A DNA stretch of 64,000 bases, taken from assembly GCF_030813495.1 (NCBI RefSeq), contig NZ_JAUSUI010000004.1, positions 424,275 through 488,274 of the forward strand, given 5' to 3'. A program made the position numbers and the translations under genes. The notes beneath the pieces were generated by a model. That model saw only the letters and a list, made by a program, of their open reading frames with translations, did no database searches and was not told where the DNA came from. Positions 56,014 through 64,000 of the stretch are shown one piece after another. Source of the stretch: Ancylobacter polymorphus (GTDB taxonomy: Bacteria; Pseudomonadota; Alphaproteobacteria; Rhizobiales; Xanthobacteraceae). The first letter of the stretch is position 1, and every line of letters starts with the position of its first letter.

Positions 56014-59000
56014 TCAGAACCTCACCGAGAACTGGGCACTGAAGGCGTTCTGGCTCGCCTGCGCGGCGATCTGCCCAGCATAGTTCAGCTGGAGCGTGAC
56101 CGTATCGGACAGGCCATAGGCGAGGCCGGCGCCGACGAGCAGCGTGTCCTGCGCGATCGGCACGCCCTGGATCTCGAAGGGCGTGGTGCCGGACAGGAAG
56201 CGCATGGTCGCCGTCGAGTCCGTGTCGCCGAAAGCGTGCTGCCAGCCGAGCGTCGCGCTCGGCGTCACGGTGCGACCGCCCCAATCGAAGGAGGTCGCCA
56301 TCCGCGCGCCCACCGTGGAGTAGAACGTGTCCTGCCCGGCGACATCGACCGCGAGCCCCGCCGCGTCGAGCCAGCTCTCGCTGGCCGACCCGCCGGCCAC
56401 GCCGACATAGGCGAGACCGACGAAGGGCTCGATCTCGTAGCCGGCATAGGCCATGCGATAGCCGGCCTCGCCGAAGATCTGCGTGGTGCCGACCATGTAG
56501 CTCGCGCTCTCCTGTTCGGCGAAGCCGGGGAAGGCCACGGTACGCTCCACATCGATATCATGCCAGCTGTAGGAGGCACCGCCGCGCAGGCCGAGGGCAC
56601 CGAACTGCGCGCCGAGATAGACGCCCAGATCGACATTGTCCATCGAGCCGGACGAGGAGCGACCGTCGACGGCGAAGGTCGAGCGGCTGTAACCCGTCAC
56701 CACACCGGCACGCACATTGTCGGCGATGGCCGCGTCGACGCCGCCGAGGAAGCCGCCGATCGAGGAGGAGATGGTCGCCGCATTGCCATTGCCGAAGGCA
56801 TCGCCCCAGGCGCCGTAGCCCTGCGCCCACAGCGTGGGGGCGAGGTCGCGGCTGAGCGCCGCCGTGGCCGGGCCCGCCGCCTTGGCGGCATAGCCGAGCG
56901 CGCTCGTGCCCGTGCTCATATCCGCCTGGCGCAGACGGGCGCCGACCGCGTCGCGCAGATAGACGCTCTCCTGCTGGATCACGGTGTTGATCGACGGGTA
57001 GATTTCGCCGGTCAGCTGGTTCAGCGCCGGGGCCACCGCGCTGTCGGGCAGCATCAGCAGCGCCTCGAACACCGCATTGCCCTCGCCCAGCGCCTGCGCC
57101 GCCACTGCGACATGGGCCTGGTTCGGCGTCTGCGCGTAATCGACGAATTCGGCGCCGCTATAGACGAGGTCCAGATAGACATTGTGCAGGTCGTAGGTCA
57201 GCGTCGGCCGCAGGAAGGCGAAGTTCGAGCTGACCGTACCGAACGTGCCCGTCACGGTGCCAGAGGTGGTGAGGATGGTGACCTGGCTCTGGCGGTCATA
57301 GGTGCCCGCCGTCGCCACCACCTTCACGCTCGCCCCCGAGGAGATCGTGACATTGCCGGAGGCGACGATGAGGTCATGCGCGCCCTCCGGCGTCACATCG
57401 ACGGAATAGATTGAGCCGCTGTTGAAGGCCACCGGGCCGTTGACCGTCAGGGTGCCCGGCGAATAGCCGGGCGCCACCACGCCGCCGCTGTTGACGGTGA
57501 GGCCGGCAATGGTCGCCGAGCCGCCCAGCACGCCGCCGGCATTCACCACGAAGGTGGCCGTCGTCGTCGATCCCGCCACCAGCGCGGTCGTCGAGTTCTG
57601 CAGTGTCACCTGACCCGAATAGGACGAGCCGAACACGGCGGTGCCGCCGCCGGTGAGGGTTAGCGTGCCGTTGCCGCTGATGGCGCCGGTGATGGTGTAG
57701 GTGTCGGAGCGGTTGAACACCAGATTGGCATTGTTGACGATGTCGCCGGCCACCGAGCCGGTGGTGCCGCCATTGCCGATCTGCAGCGTGCCGGCGGAAA
57801 TGGTGGTGGTGCCGGTATAGGTGTTGTTCGCCGTCAGGATCAGCGTGCCGGTGCCGGTCTTCTCCAGATCGCCGCCGCCCGAGACGACGCCCGAGACGGT
57901 CAGCGTCGTGCCGCTATCCACCGCGATCGTCGCGTCGGACGGCGAGGACAGCGCCGTCGACAGCACCACGCCGCTGGCGAGGGTGAAGGTGCCGCTGGCC
58001 TGCAGCGTCGCCCCGCGCTCGATGGTGAGCCCGCCCGTGCCCAGGCCCTGCGCGGTGAGCACGCGCAGCGTGCCCGCGCCGATGGTGGTGCCGCCGGAAT
58101 AGCTGTTGCTGCCTGCGAGCGTGAGCACGCCCAAACCGTTCTGCGTCACCGTGCCGGTGCCGGAGATCGCCCCGGCGAAGCTGGTGTCGGCGGAGAGGTC
58201 GAACACCAGCGCGGCATTGTTGGTGATGTCGCCGAGGATCGAGCCGGTGGCGCCGCCATCGCCGATCTGCAGCGTACCCGCCGAGATGGTGGTGCCGCCG
58301 GTGTAGCTGCTCGCTCCCGTGAGGATCAGCGTGCCGCGATCGGTCTTTTCCATGCCCACCGAGCCGGTGAGGGCGCTGGCAATGGTCGCCACCGTCGCGG
58401 CGCCCGCGTCGGTGCCGTCGCCGACGCGGATCGTCGCCTTCTCGGTGCCGGTCAGTTCGATCGATCCGCCGGTCACGAGATAGCCGCTGGTGACGAACTG
58501 CATCCCGCTGGCGCTGACCTGACCGGAGCCATTGTCCACCGTCACCGTGCCGGCCGTGCCCTGGAACACGGCGAAGCCGCCATTCCAGGCCTGCGAGATG
58601 GTGCCCGATGCGTTGGTCCAATTGGTCGCGGCGCCCGCCGTCCAGGTGCCCGTGCCGCCATTGACGGACTGCGACGGCGTGGTGGTCGAGCCGTTCCAGA
58701 ACTGGATCGGGGCGTCCGCGCCCTCGACGATGAGATTCACCTCGCCCGCCACCGAGGTCTGCACCCCGCCGGCGAACCCGCCGGTGAGCGGCGCCACCAC
58801 CATGCCATTGTCGGTGAGGCTGCCCGTATAGGTGATGAAGCGGTAGACACCCGCGCCGAAGCCCGCTTCCTGGGTGACGTTCAGCGTGCCGTTCAGCGTC
58901 ACATCGCCGTTCACCGTGAACACGTCGCCATCCGTGGTCAGGCCGAGCGCGATATCCACATTGGCGCCGGCCTGGAGGTCGAGCCCGCCCATGGTCAGCG

Positions 59001-62000
59001 CGTCCGCCTGCGCCCCGGTGAGCGTGCCGCCGGCCAGCACCTGGACGGTGCCCGCCACTGTGCCATCGCCCGAGAGCGTCGCCCCGCTCTCCACCGTCGC
59101 GCCGCCGGCGACGCTGCCGGTCAGAGCCAGCGTGCCGCCGGAGACGGTGGTCGTGCCGGTATAGGTGTTGGCGCCGCTCAGCGTCAGCGTGCCGGTGCCG
59201 GTCTTGCCGAAGCCGCCCGTGCCCGACAGCACACCGGAGAAGCTGGTGGAGCTGTTGTCGCTGCCCACCGTCAGGCTGGCCGCGTTCATCTGCACGTTGC
59301 CGGCGCCGCTCAGCGCGCCAAGCGCCTTGGTGCCGGTCATCTGCAGATCGAGGATCGCCCCCGCCGCCACCGTCACGGTGCTGCCAGTCGCCAGCGCGCC
59401 GGAGCCGTCCGCAACCAGCGTGCCGGCGTCGACCTGCAGAGTCGCCGCGCCATTGCTGCCGCTCAGGGTCAGCGTGCCCGCCCCCTGCTTGATCAGCCCG
59501 CCCGTGCCGGTGATCGCGCCGGAGAAGGTGGTCGTCGTACCGTCGCCGCCGCTGGTGAGGACGTTGCTGCCGAGGGACAGCGTGCCCGCACCGGCGAGCG
59601 AGCCCACCGTCTCGTTGGCATCGCCGAGCGCAAGCGTCGCGCCCGCGTCGATGGTCAGGCGTCCGCCATCGGCCAGCGCCGCGCCGCCCATCAGCTGCAG
59701 CGTGCCGGCGGCGACAGTGGTGCCGCCGGTGTAGGTATTGCTGCCGGAAAGGATCAGCGTGCCGCTGCCGTTCTGGGCGAGCGAGCCGCTGCCGGAGATG
59801 GCGCCGGCGAAGGTCACCTCGTCGCTGCGGTTGAAGGCGAGGGCGGCATTATTGGTGACGTTGCCGGCCAACGCGCCTGACGTGCCGCCATTGCCGATCT
59901 GCAGCGTGCCGGCGGCGACAGTGGTGCCGCCGGAATGGGTGGCGGCACCGGTGAGGATCAGCGTGCCGCTGCCGTTCTGGGCCAGCGTGCCCGCGCCGGA
60001 AATGGCGCCGGCAAAGGTCACCTCATCGGTGCGGTTGAAGACGAGGCCCGCGCCGGAGGCGAGGGCGACATCGCCGCCGATCGCGCCCGTGGTGCCGGCA
60101 TTGCCGATCTGCAGCGTGCCGCCGGTGACCGTGGTGCCGCCGGTATAGATGTTGGCGCCGGTGAGGATCAGCGTGCCGAGATCGGTCTTCTCAAGGCCGG
60201 TCGAGCCGGCGAGCACCGAGCCGATGGTGGCGCTGTAGCCGGCGCCGTCATCGGTTCCATCGCCGACGCGCACCGGCGTCTTGCCGGAGGCCGCCGCGAG
60301 GGTGATCGTCCCGCCGGAGACGGTGTAGCCGTCGACCATGAACTGCAGGCCGGTCGCCGATACCGTGCCGTCGACCGTCACCGTGCCGGCCGTGCCGGCG
60401 AAGGCGGCGAAGCCGCCGTTCCAGGCGCGCGACTGGTTGAGCGACGAGGTCAGCCAGTTGGTCTCTGTCGGGCTCGCCGTCCAGGTGCCGTTGCCGCCCT
60501 GGATGGTGCCGCCCGCCGTGGTGGTGCTGCCGTTCCAGTACAGCATCTCGCCGCTCAGCACGGCAAGATTGACCTGACCCGGGGCGAGCTGGATCTCATA
60601 GGCGAAATCGGTCGGCGTGGTGCCGAGCACCAGCCCGTTATTGGCCGCCAGCGTGGTGTAGTCGATGATGCGGTAGACACCGACGGCCATCCCGCCGCCA
60701 TTGGTCACATTGAGCACGCCGTCCAGCGTCAGCGTGCCGGTGGAGATGACGCCGCCGCTTCCCGGCGCGCCGAGCACGACATCGACATTGGCGCTGCCGG
60801 AGAGCACCAGCGCGCTCATGGACAGGCCATAATCTCCGGCGGTGGCGCCGGCGCCGGCGCGCAGCGTGCCGCCATCGGCGATGGTGACGGTGCCGGCGAT
60901 GGTCCCGCCCGCCGTGCCGTCGGTCGCGCCCTGCAGCGTGGCGCCGGACGTCACCTCGACATCGCTGGCGAGGCTGACGCCGCCACCGAGGGCGAGCGTG
61001 CCGGCGGAGACGGTGGTGCCGGCGCCGGCGCTGTTGGCGCCGGTGAGGCTCAGCGTGCCGGCCCCGCGCTTGTCCAGCGCACCGGTGCCGGTGATGGCGC
61101 CACCGGCCGTCATGTCGTCGGAACGGTCGAAGACCAGCGTGCCGCTATTGGCGATGGCGCCGGCAATGGAGCCCGTGATGCCGCCATTGCCGACCTGCAG
61201 CGTGCCGGCGGAAATGGTGGTGGTGCCGGTGTAGTCGTTGCTGCCGGAGAGGATGAGCGTCCCGGCGCCGGTCTTGGTCAGGCCGCCATCGCCGGTGAGG
61301 ACGCCGGAGAGGGTGAGCGTGGTGGCGCTGTCGGTGCTGAACGTGCCGCCACCGGAGAGCGTCACGCCGCGACCGGAGGCGAAGGTCGCGGTCGTCGCCA
61401 GCGTGGCATTGGCGAGGGTGAGCCCGCCGTTCGCGTCGCCGAGATTGGCGTCGGCCGCGATGGACAGCGTGCCCGCCGAGATTGTGGTGCCGCCGGTGTA
61501 GGTGTTGCTGCCGGAGAGGATGAGCGTGCCGGCGCCGGTCTTGGTCAGGCCGCCATCGCCGGTGAGGACGCCGGAGAGGGTGAGGGTGGTGGCGCTGTCG
61601 GTGCTGATCGTGCCGCCACTGGCGAGCGTCACGCCGCGCGCGGAGGCGAAGGTCGCGGTCGTCGCCAGCGTGGCCCCGTTGAGGGTGAGCACGCCCTCCT
61701 CGTCGCCGAGATTGGCATCGGCCGAGATCGACAGCGTGCCGGCGGAGATCGTCGTGCCGCCGCCATAGGTATTGGCGCCCGAGAGCACCAGCGTGCCGTC
61801 GCCGGCCTTGGTCAGGCCGCCATCGCCGGTGAGGACACCGGAGAGGGTGAGGGTGGTGGCGGTGTCAGTGCTGATCGTGCCGCCGCCGGCGAGCGTCACG
61901 CCGCGCGCGGAGGCGAAGGTCGCGGTCGTCGCCAGCGTGGCCCCGTTGAGGGTGAGGTCGCCCTCCTCATCGCCGAGATTGGCGTCGGCCGCGATGGACA

Positions 62001-64000
62001 GCGTGCCCGCCGAGACAATGGTGTCGCCGGTGTAGTCGTTGCTGCCCGAGAGCACGAGCGTGCCGGCGCCGGTCTTGGTCAGGCCGTCCTCGCCGGTGAC
62101 GACACCGGAGAGGGTGAGGGTGGTGCTCTCCGCCGTGCTGAACGTGCCACCACCGGAGAGCGTCACGCCGCGACCGGAGGCGAAGGTCGCGGTCGTCGCC
62201 AGCGTGGCGCCATTGAGGGTGAGGTCGCCCTCCTCATCGCCGAGATTGGCGTCGGCCGAGATGGACAGCGTACCCGCCGAGATGGTGGTGCCGCCGGTGT
62301 AGGTGTTGGTGCCGGAGAGCACCAGCGTCCCGGCGCCGGCCTTGGTCAGGCCGCCATCGCCGGTGAGGAAGCCGGAGAGGGTGAGCGTGGTGGCGCTGTC
62401 GGTGCTGATCGTGCCGCCACTGGCGAGCGTCACGCCGCGCGCGGAGGCGAAGGTCGCGGTCGTCGCCAGCGTGGCGCCCGAGAGCGTCAGCCCGCCCTCC
62501 TCGTCGCCGAGATTGGCGTCGGCCGCGATCGACAGCGTGCCGGCGGAGATCGTCGTGCCGCCGCCATAGGTATTGGCGCCCGAGAGCACCAGCGTGCCGG
62601 TGCCGGTCTTGGTGAGGCCGTCCGTGCCGGCCAGGGTCACGGCGAGCGTGGCCGTTCCGTCATCCACCTTGATGAAGGGGGCGCTGGCATCGGCCTGCGT
62701 CACCAGGGTCAGGGTCTGGGCGCCGGTGAGCTGATAGCCGTCCACCGCGAATTGCAGCCCGCTGGCGCTGATCGCGCTGCCGAGCGTCACCTCACCGGCG
62801 GTGCCGTTGAAGATGGCGAGGCCGCCCTGGATCCAGGACGCGGCGATGGTGCCGTCGACATTGGTCCAGTTGGCGGTCGCCGCGTTCCAGGTGCCGTTGC
62901 CGCCGGTAATGGTGCCGCTGCCGGCGGTGCCGGCGCCGTTCCACCACTGGGTGGAGACGCCGTCGACGATGGCGATCAGATTGACCTGGCCGGCAACCGA
63001 GGTCTGGATCACGCTGTTCGACAGCGAGGCGGGTACGCCTTCCAGCGTGAGCCCGTCGCCTTCCAGGGTGAGGGTGCCGGCATAGTCGATCAGCCGGTAG
63101 CTGCCGGCGGCGAAGCTGCCGCCGCCATTGACGGTGACGAGGCCGCCCGAGAGCGTGAGGTCGCCGGTGACAGTGATGCGGTCGTTGAGCGTGCTGTCGG
63201 GATCGTTGGCCACGGCCAGGTTGAAGGCCAGGGTGGCGCCGGAGCCGACGGAGAGATTGCCGCCGATGGACAGTTTGCCGGCGGTGCTGGCGGTGCCGGG
63301 CGTGAGGGTGGCGCCGGTGGCGAGGGTGACGTTGCCGCCGAGGCTGCCGCTGCCGGCGAGGGTGGCGCCGCTCGCCACCGAGGCCGCCCCGGCGACGCTG
63401 CCATCGACCTGCAGCGTACCCGCCGAGACGGTGGTGCCGCCGGTGTAGTCGTTGCTGCCGGAGAGGATGAGCGTGCCGGCGCCGGTCTTGGTCAGGCCGC
63501 CATCGCCGGTGAGGACACCGGAGAGGGTGAGGGTGGTGGCGGTATCGGTGCTGACCGTGCCGCCACCGGAGAGCGTCACGCCGCGACCGGAGGCGAAGGT
63601 CGCGGTCGTCGCCAGCGTGGCCCCGTTGAGGGTGAGGTCGCCGTTCGCGTCGCCGAGATTGCTATCGGCGCCGATCTGCAGCGTGCCGGCCGAGACCGTC
63701 GTACCGTCGGTGTAGTCATTGCTACCGGAGAGGATGAGCGTGCCGGCGCCGGTCTTGGTCAGGCCGCCATCGCCGGTGAGGACACCGGAGAGGGTGAGGG
63801 TGGTGGCGGTATCGGTGCTGAAGGTGCCGGCGCCTGTGAGCGTGACGCTGCGTCCCGAGGCGAAGGTGGCGGTGGTCTTGAGCGTGCCGCCGTCGAAGGT
63901 CAGGTCGCCATAACCCAGCTTGTCTTCGCTGGACACCTGCAGCGTGCCGGCGTTCAGCTCGGTACCGCCTTCATAGGTGTTGTCTTCGGTGAGAACCAGC
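56014..64000 (-). CDS. Giant autotransporter (type Va secretion) with PATR repeats, 3' part
   Basis: At least 2,661 codons, continuing in frame beyond the right edge, so the start and any signal peptide are missing. The C-terminal about 275 residues (roughly 56014-56850) form the outer-membrane beta-barrel, beginning LWAQGYGAWGDAFGNG and ending in the aromatic-terminal strand SAQFSVRF. The passenger is almost wholly built from autotransporter-associated beta-strand repeats of the type GGLTKTGAGTLILSGSN-YTGGTTISAGTL. Three larger modules each contain a WNG...NGTW segment (near 62.9, 60.5 and 58.7 kb). A parallel beta-helix stalk many tens of nm long is expected. Likely a surface adhesin or biofilm factor; no catalytic domain was seen in this part. 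Nearly cysteine-free. Confidence 0.93.
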   Translation of the reverse strand, partial: LVLTEDNTYEGGTELNAGTLQVSSEDKLGYGDLTFDGGTLKTTATFASGRSVTLTGAGTFSTDTATTLTLSGVLTGDGGLTKTGAGTLILSGSNDYTDGTTVSAGTLQIGADSNLGDANGDLTLNGATLATTATFASGRGVTLSGGGTVSTDTATTLTLSGVLTGDGGLTKTGAGTLILSGSNDYTGGTTVSAGTLQVDGSVAGAASVASGATLAGSGSLGGNVTLATGATLTPGTASTAGKLSIGGNLSVGSGATLAFNLAVANDPDSTLNDRITVTGDLTLSGGLVTVNGGGSFAAGSYRLIDYAGTLTLEGDGLTLEGVPASLSNSVIQTSVAGQVNLIAIVDGVSTQWWNGAGTAGSGTITGGNGTWNAATANWTNVDGTIAASWIQGGLAIFNGTAGEVTLGSAISASGLQFAVDGYQLTGAQTLTLVTQADASAPFIKVDDGTATLAVTLAGTDGLTKTGTGTLVLSGANTYGGGTTISAGTLSIAADANLGDEEGGLTLSGATLATTATFASARGVTLASGGTISTDSATTLTLSGFLTGDGGLTKAGAGTLVLSGTNTYTGGTTISAGTLSISADANLGDEEGDLTLNGATLATTATFASGRGVTLSGGGTFSTAESTTLTLSGVVTGEDGLTKTGAGTLVLSGSNDYTGDTIVSAGTLSIAADANLGDEEGDLTLNGATLATTATFASARGVTLAGGGTISTDTATTLTLSGVLTGDGGLTKAGDGTLVLSGANTYGGGTTISAGTLSISADANLGDEEGVLTLNGATLATTATFASARGVTLASGGTISTDSATTLTLSGVLTGDGGLTKTGAGTLILSGSNTYTGGTTISAGTLSIAADANLGDANGGLTLANATLATTATFASGRGVTLSGGGTFSTDSATTLTLSGVLTGDGGLTKTGAGTLILSGSNDYTGTTTISAGTLQVGNGGITGSIAGAIANSGTLVFDRSDDMTAGGAITGTGALDKRGAGTLSLTGANSAGAGTTVSAGTLALGGGVSLASDVEVTSGATLQGATDGTAGGTIAGTVTIADGGTLRAGAGATAGDYGLSMSALVLSGSANVDVVLGAPGSGGVISTGTLTLDGVLNVTNGGGMAVGVYRIIDYTTLAANNGLVLGTTPTDFAYEIQLAPGQVNLAVLSGEMLYWNGSTTTAGGTIQGGNGTWTASPTETNWLTSSLNQSRAWNGGFAAFAGTAGTVTVDGTVSATGLQFMVDGYTVSGGTITLAAASGKTPVRVGDGTDDGAGYSATIGSVLAGSTGLEKTDLGTLILTGANIYTGGTTVTGGTLQIGNAGTTGAIGGDVALASGAGLVFNRTDEVTFAGAISGAGTLAQNGSGTLILTGAATHSGGTTVAAGTLQIGNGGTSGALAGNVTNNAALAFNRSDEVTFAGAISGSGSLAQNGSGTLILSGSNTYTGGTTVAAGTLQLMGGAALADGGRLTIDAGATLALGDANETVGSLAGAGTLSLGSNVLTSGGDGTTTTFSGAITGTGGLIKQGAGTLTLSGSNGAATLQVDAGTLVADGSGALATGSTVTVAAGAILDLQMTGTKALGALSGAGNVQMNAASLTVGSDNSSTSFSGVLSGTGGFGKTGTGTLTLSGANTYTGTTTVSGGTLALTGSVAGGATVESGATLSGDGTVAGTVQVLAGGTLTGAQADALTMGGLDLQAGANVDIALGLTTDGDVFTVNGDVTLNGTLNVTQEAGFGAGVYRFITYTGSLTDNGMVVAPLTGGFAGGVQTSVAGEVNLIVEGADAPIQFWNGSTTTPSQSVNGGTGTWTAGAATNWTNASGTISQAWNGGFAVFQGTAGTVTVDNGSGQVSASGMQFVTSGYLVTGGSIELTGTEKATIRVGDGTDAGAATVATIASALTGSVGMEKTDRGTLILTGASSYTGGTTISAGTLQIGDGGATGSILGDITNNAALVFDLSADTSFAGAISGTGTVTQNGLGVLTLAGSNSYSGGTTIGAGTLRVLTAQGLGTGGLTIERGATLQASGTFTLASGVVLSTALSSPSDATIAVDSGTTLTVSGVVSGGGDLEKTGTGTLILTANNTYTGTTTISAGTLQIGNGGTTGSVAGDIVNNANLVFNRSDTYTITGAISGNGTLTLTGGGTAVFGSSYSGQVTLQNSTTALVAGSTTTATFVVNAGGVLGGSATIAGLTVNSGGVVAPGYSPGTLTVNGPVAFNSGSIYSVDVTPEGAHDLIVASGNVTISSGASVKVVATAGTYDRQSQVTILTTSGTVTGTFGTVSSNFAFLRPTLTYDLHNVYLDLVYSGAEFVDYAQTPNQAHVAVAAQALGEGNAVFEALLMLPDSAVAPALNQLTGEIYPSINTVIQQESVYLRDAVGARLRQADMSTGTSALGYAAKAAGPATAALSRDLAPTLWAQGYGAWGDAFGNGNAATISSSIGGFLGGVDAAIADNVRAGVVTGYSRSTFAVDGRSSSGSMDNVDLGVYLGAQFGALGLRGGASYSWHDIDVERTVAFPGFAEQESASYMVGTTQIFGEAGYRMAYAGYEIEPFVGLAYVGVAGGSASESWLDAAGLAVDVAGQDTFYSTVGARMATSFDWGGRTVTPSATLGWQHAFGDTDSTATMRFLSGTTPFEIQGVPIAQDTLLVGAGLAYGLSDTVTLQLNYAGQIAAQASQNAFSAQFSVRF
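58500..58880 (-). repeat. Higher-order passenger module 3 (WNG-type)
   Basis: Encodes FGAGVYRFITYTGSL, VNLIVEGADAPIQFWNGST, GTGTWTAGAATNWTN and AWNGGFAVFQGTAGTVTV in order. The same succession occurs twice more in the passenger. Confidence 0.75.
60340..60720 (-). repeat. Higher-order passenger module 2 (WNG-type)
   Basis: Encodes MAVGVYRIIDYTTLAANNG, VNLAVLSGEMLYWNGSTTT, GNGTWTASPTETNWL and AWNGGFAAFAGTAGTVTV. About 1.85 kb from module 3. Confidence 0.75.
61238..62569 (-). repeat. Tandem array of about 5 near-identical 264-270 bp units
   Basis: Units begin near 61238, 61502, 61772, 62039 and 62303. Each codes for one block of LTGDGGLTKTGAGTLVLSG, YTGGTTISAGTLSI, ADANLGDEEGDLTL, NGATLATTATFAS and RGVTLASGGTISTDSATTL. 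Runs are shared at the base level between units. The tight spacing of 88-90 codons is a multiple of three, so unit gain or loss would keep the frame. Confidence 0.9.
62750..63130 (-). repeat. Higher-order passenger module 1 (WNG-type)
   Basis: Encodes FAAGSYRLIDYAGTLTLEG, VNLIAIVDGVSTQWWNGAG, GNGTWNAATANWTNV and ASWIQGGLAIFNGTAGEVTL. About 2.4 kb from module 2. Confidence 0.75.
63452..63913 (-). repeat. Second array of the same 264-bp unit, reaching the window edge
   Basis: Units at 63452-63715 and from 63719 repeat the bases of the 61.2-62.6 kb array (GAGCGTGCCGGCGCCGGTCT and following are shared). They are separated from it by module 1. More copies may lie outside the window. Confidence 0.88.

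Noticed and set aside
57821..63913. A series of 60-190 codon plus-strand open frames with near-equal lengths
   Set aside because: They are the antisense of the autotransporter repeats; the regular 87-88 codon length simply mirrors the repeat unit. No RBS or family features.
61238..63913. CRISPR-like array
   Set aside because: Repeat units are about 264 bp, coding and in frame, without short repeats separated by unique spacers.

Overview
The window is a piece of a high-GC alphaproteobacterial chromosome, most likely Hyphomicrobiales (Rhizobiales) and plausibly Xanthobacteraceae (Ancylobacter/Starkeya type). The evidence is gene content: a CckA hybrid kinase divergent from a FliO-like gene and next to a cysteine-poor DksA, an LdtR-like MarR regulator, an IalB family protein, ATP12 paired with a HAD phosphatase, a clpP-clpX-lon-hupB block, a GAAC-N7-GAAC SOS box before recA, and DUF1127. 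There are no rRNAs, insertion sequences, phage genes or CRISPR arrays. Genus level is inference.

Layout. 1-7 kb: 5' part of a YcjX-like ATPase coupled to sixA, a MipA/OmpV outer-membrane protein, dksA, a FliO-like protein with a long proline-rich tail, and divergent cckA. 7-10.4 kb: pgi and pgm (hexose phosphate interconversion). 10.4-11.7 kb: MarR regulator and dps. 11.7-17 kb: a tight operon of two SDR dehydrogenases, a creatininase-family amidohydrolase and two ureohydrolases, divergent from a LysR regulator; probably catabolism of a guanidino compound. 17-19.5 kb: an atypical kinase-like protein carrying an ANL-type C-terminal subdomain, overlapping trmFO. 19.7-27 kb: DUF1127, metY, a CoA-binding protein, rplM-rpsI, glnA, glnB (sigma-54 promoter) and nnrDE.

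27-35 kb: tRNA-Leu(UAG), tig, clpP, clpX, lon and hupB form a protein quality control block, followed by tRNA-Val(UAC). 35-44 kb: a chemoreceptor, HAD phosphatase plus ATP12, an acetate-node pair (phosphotransacetylase, ackA), RidA, galM and an M32 carboxypeptidase. 44-50 kb: oxyR divergent from katG, an FAD monooxygenase, and recA under LexA control. 50-54 kb: alaS and a cyclic-nucleotide-gated K+ channel. 54-64 kb: SapC, IalB and the C-terminal >2,660 residues of a giant repeat-rich autotransporter running off the right edge.

The most unusual items are the kinase/ANL-C fusion (17.0-18.1 kb), the guanidino-compound operon (11.7-17.0 kb) and the nested-repeat autotransporter (56-64 kb). Most of the remainder is conserved housekeeping DNA. 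Functional names rest on recognised family motifs; no database search or alignment was run.
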